Source of the DNA: Chloroflexi bacterium TSY
GTDB taxonomy: Bacteria; Chloroflexota; Anaerolineae; Caldilineales; Caldilineaceae
Length of the DNA: 64,000 bases
Assembly: GCA_019217005.1 (NCBI GenBank)
Contig: JAHBNG010000048.1
Location: forward strand, 1 to 64,000
Direction: 5' to 3'
Shown here: piece after piece, positions 62,456 to 64,000 of the stretch
How positions within the stretch are numbered: position 1 is the stretch's first letter
How the letters are laid out: the number at the start of each line of letters is the position of its first letter
Notes under the pieces: model-generated
Seen by the model: only the letters and a program-made list of their open reading frames with translations
Databases searched by the model: none
What the model was told of the DNA's origin: nothing
Position numbers and translations under genes: made by a program

Positions 62456-62565
62456 AAATACCCTATCTTTTTTGAGTAACTCTATATAATCTTCAAACGT
62501 CCTCATATTATAGCAGGATCACTTATATCTTGACTAGTGTATTTCCTGACATTTGTTGATGCCTT

Positions 62566-62652
62566 CTATACTTTAGCTCTGTATGAAAACGTGAGTTTAC
62601 TTCTCTGCTAGAGTCATGGAAAACTCCGGTTTTCATCACAACCGCTGTATAG
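62566..62652. mobile_element. 87-bp mini-element with the ends of the DUF1670 element
   Basis: Left end CTATACTTTAGCTCTGTATG then AAAACG matches the right end of the element at 56336-58072; the right end (reverse complement CTATACAGCGGTTGTGATGA, AAAC) matches its left end. Only about 40 unrelated bases lie between. It lies in the 375-bp space upstream of ftsH, which otherwise holds only the ftsH promoter and the subtilase leader. Confidence 0.6.
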
Positions 62653-62829
62653 AGAGTTAATTCGATACGCAATATAGAGAGGGTTCAATTAGCAAATTAG
62701 TACCATTGCCCCATTGACCACAACAGACATATATGGTAGGTATATACGATAAGTTCTGTAGAGGCCATGAATGTTTCTCTCTTTGCGTCTGGTAAATTAG
62801 AACACATTCAGGGATTACACAACCGCAAT

Positions 62830-64000
62830 ATGAAAAAGATGATCAATCGATTGATAGTTTTGACAAGACATATGCGTTTTTCATTAACTTTTATATTCAT
62901 TCTGGCGTTGACATTGACGCTCTTCCCTCATCCTTACTTTATCCAAACTTACATGGCGCGACCACTGTTTGCACAGAGTGACCCCAAACCGACTGACCCC
63001 GAACCGCTTGTCAATGCGGCATCGATCAGTTCATATCTCCAAGAACAGCTTTTGCTGAGTGACGGCCCTGTTTCATTTTTGGTCATTTTGGATGAACAAC
63101 CAGAACTCGCATCTATTTCTGCGCAAGTAACCAGCGCTTCGAGAAGCGATAAAGCGACTTTGCTCTACAGGCAATTGGTAAATCATGCTGAAACCAGTCA
63201 GGCTCCGCTACGAGCGTGGTTAGATGCACGTGGAATCCCCTACCGTCCTTTCTACATCGTCAACATGATCGAGGTTCTGGGGGATGCAGATGTCGTTTAT
63301 GACATCAGTCAACGCCCTGATGTGAATCGTCTGGCTGCAAATCCTAAAATTACACTCAAGACGATCTCTGAGCATTACACCGACTATGACTCGATATCTT
63401 CCGATGCATACCGATCTTATCATTCTTGGCTGGATGCGATCGCCCTGCAAGAGGAGAGAATTGTATTATCCGAAAAACCACCAACAGAACGATTTGGATG
63501 GAGAGAAACTCGAGCCCACGAAGTTTGGGCTGACGGGTATAAGGGACAAGGAGTTGTGGTTGCCAGCCAGGATACAGGCGTCGAATGGAATCATCCTGCA
63601 CTGAAAAAGCAATATCGTGGTTGGAACGCAGAAACAGAATCAGTTGAGCATCAATACAATTGGTTCGATGTTTTCGGTTCCGAAGGACGACCACTTGATC
63701 GCTGTGATCAGAGTCCGCAGGTACCATGTGATGATCATCATACTGGACACGGCACGCATACCGTGGGTACGATGGTAGGAGATTCATCAGAGGATGGAGG
63801 GGCCGTTTTGGGAATGGCGCCAGAAGCCAAGTGGATAGGATGCCGGAACATGAATAAGGGTGTGGGTACACCCGAAAGTTACACGGAGTGTTTCCAATTC
63901 TTTCTCGCTCCCTACCCACAAGGCGGCGATCCATTCAAAGATGGGCGTCCCGATCTGGCACCTCACATTATCAATAACTCCTGGGGATGCCCCGAAGACG
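62830..64000 (+). CDS. Secreted subtilisin-like (S8) protease, partial, runs off the window
   Basis: 390 codons are visible from ATG 62830; no stop before the window end. A signal segment (RFSLTFIFILALTLTLF) is followed by a prodomain of the I9 type (PVSFLVILDEQPELASISAQ, RPFYIVNMIEVLGDADVVYD). The catalytic domain begins at about residue 235: Asp in VVVASQDTGVEWNHPAL, His in HTGHGTHTVGTMVGDSS, and the oxyanion Asn in HIINNSWGCPED at the window end. The Ser lies beyond. It probably degrades proteins outside the cell. Confidence 0.92.
   Translation, partial: MKKMINRLIVLTRHMRFSLTFIFILALTLTLFPHPYFIQTYMARPLFAQSDPKPTDPEPLVNAASISSYLQEQLLLSDGPVSFLVILDEQPELASISAQVTSASRSDKATLLYRQLVNHAETSQAPLRAWLDARGIPYRPFYIVNMIEVLGDADVVYDISQRPDVNRLAANPKITLKTISEHYTDYDSISSDAYRSYHSWLDAIALQEERIVLSEKPPTERFGWRETRAHEVWADGYKGQGVVVASQDTGVEWNHPALKKQYRGWNAETESVEHQYNWFDVFGSEGRPLDRCDQSPQVPCDDHHTGHGTHTVGTMVGDSSEDGGAVLGMAPEAKWIGCRNMNKGVGTPESYTECFQFFLAPYPQGGDPFKDGRPDLAPHIINNSWGCPED

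Overview
The window looks like a chromosomal segment of a free-living member of the Chloroflexota, probably an Anaerolineae/Caldilineae-type filamentous lineage. This is inferred from an imuA-imuB-dnaE2 mutagenesis cassette, a DUF1670 gene pair, an F420/LLM-type oxidoreductase, MltG, FtsH and several lipoprotein-type sugar and osmolyte binding proteins. No 16S rRNA or ribosomal protein gene is present to confirm it. Composition is mixed and the segment is very rich in mobile DNA: five transposase-type elements (four clearly frameshifted), a Tn554-like transposon, and at least five families of short palindromic or MITE-like repeats occupying most intergenic spaces.

Layout. 1-2.1 kb: dead transposase and a decayed CRISPR-like repeat. 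2.1-7.4 kb: SOS-type translesion cassette (ImuA, ImuB, DUF6504-like protein, DnaE2) behind a consensus promoter with a palindrome inside its spacer. 7.7-11.5 kb: secreted trypsin-like protease with seven DUF1036-like repeats plus a membrane protein. 11.8-12.3 kb: integrase fragment beside tRNA-Val. 12.4-23.3 kb: rhamnulokinase, broken nucleotidyltransferase, LLM oxidoreductase, metallophosphoesterase, Phd-like antitoxin, glycine-betaine-type ABC components, a small PD-(D/E)XK-like protein and a B12-binding radical SAM enzyme. 23.4-30.3 kb: ISAzo13-type element, frameshifted sulfatase, AAA ATPase, another dead transposase and nested repeats. 30.3-46.2 kb: metallophosphoesterase, MltG, binding lipoproteins, a truncated glycosyltransferase, a sugar ABC transporter, PhyH dioxygenase, Gfo/Idh/MocA dehydrogenase, Hsp70-like protein and a HAS-barrel/HerA pair.

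46.6-54.2 kb is the most remarkable stretch: radC is cut in two by a 6.9-kb Tn554-like transposon whose two tandem tyrosine recombinases lie at the radC 3' side; removing the insert restores a continuous RadC frame. The transposon is itself broken by an IS and by a 155-bp MITE inside its large recombinase. Next come an ISAs1-type element with a 10-bp target duplication, a tRNA-Arg(UCU) gene split in its anticodon loop by a 480-nt group I intron, and a 1.7-kb DUF1670 element with inverted ends that also occur on an 87-bp mini-element 4.5 kb away.

58.3-64 kb: a DsbA/FrnE-family oxidoreductase whose first CxxC cysteine codon is an in-frame TGA (candidate selenocysteine), a methyltransferase, a deleted EamA/SMR-type transporter, FtsH, and the start of a secreted subtilisin-like protease that runs off the window.

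How the genes work together: the translesion cassette is one overlapping operon; the sugar permeases, binding proteins, dehydrogenase, dioxygenase and sulfatase suggest scavenging of complex carbohydrates; FtsH, the HtrA/trypsin-like protease, subtilase and thiol oxidoreductase point to envelope protein quality control and secretion. Many genes are broken by frameshift, deletion or insertion, so this part of the genome appears to be under relaxed selection or to contain uncorrected sequencing errors. Coordinates of short sites were counted by hand and may be off by one or two bases.
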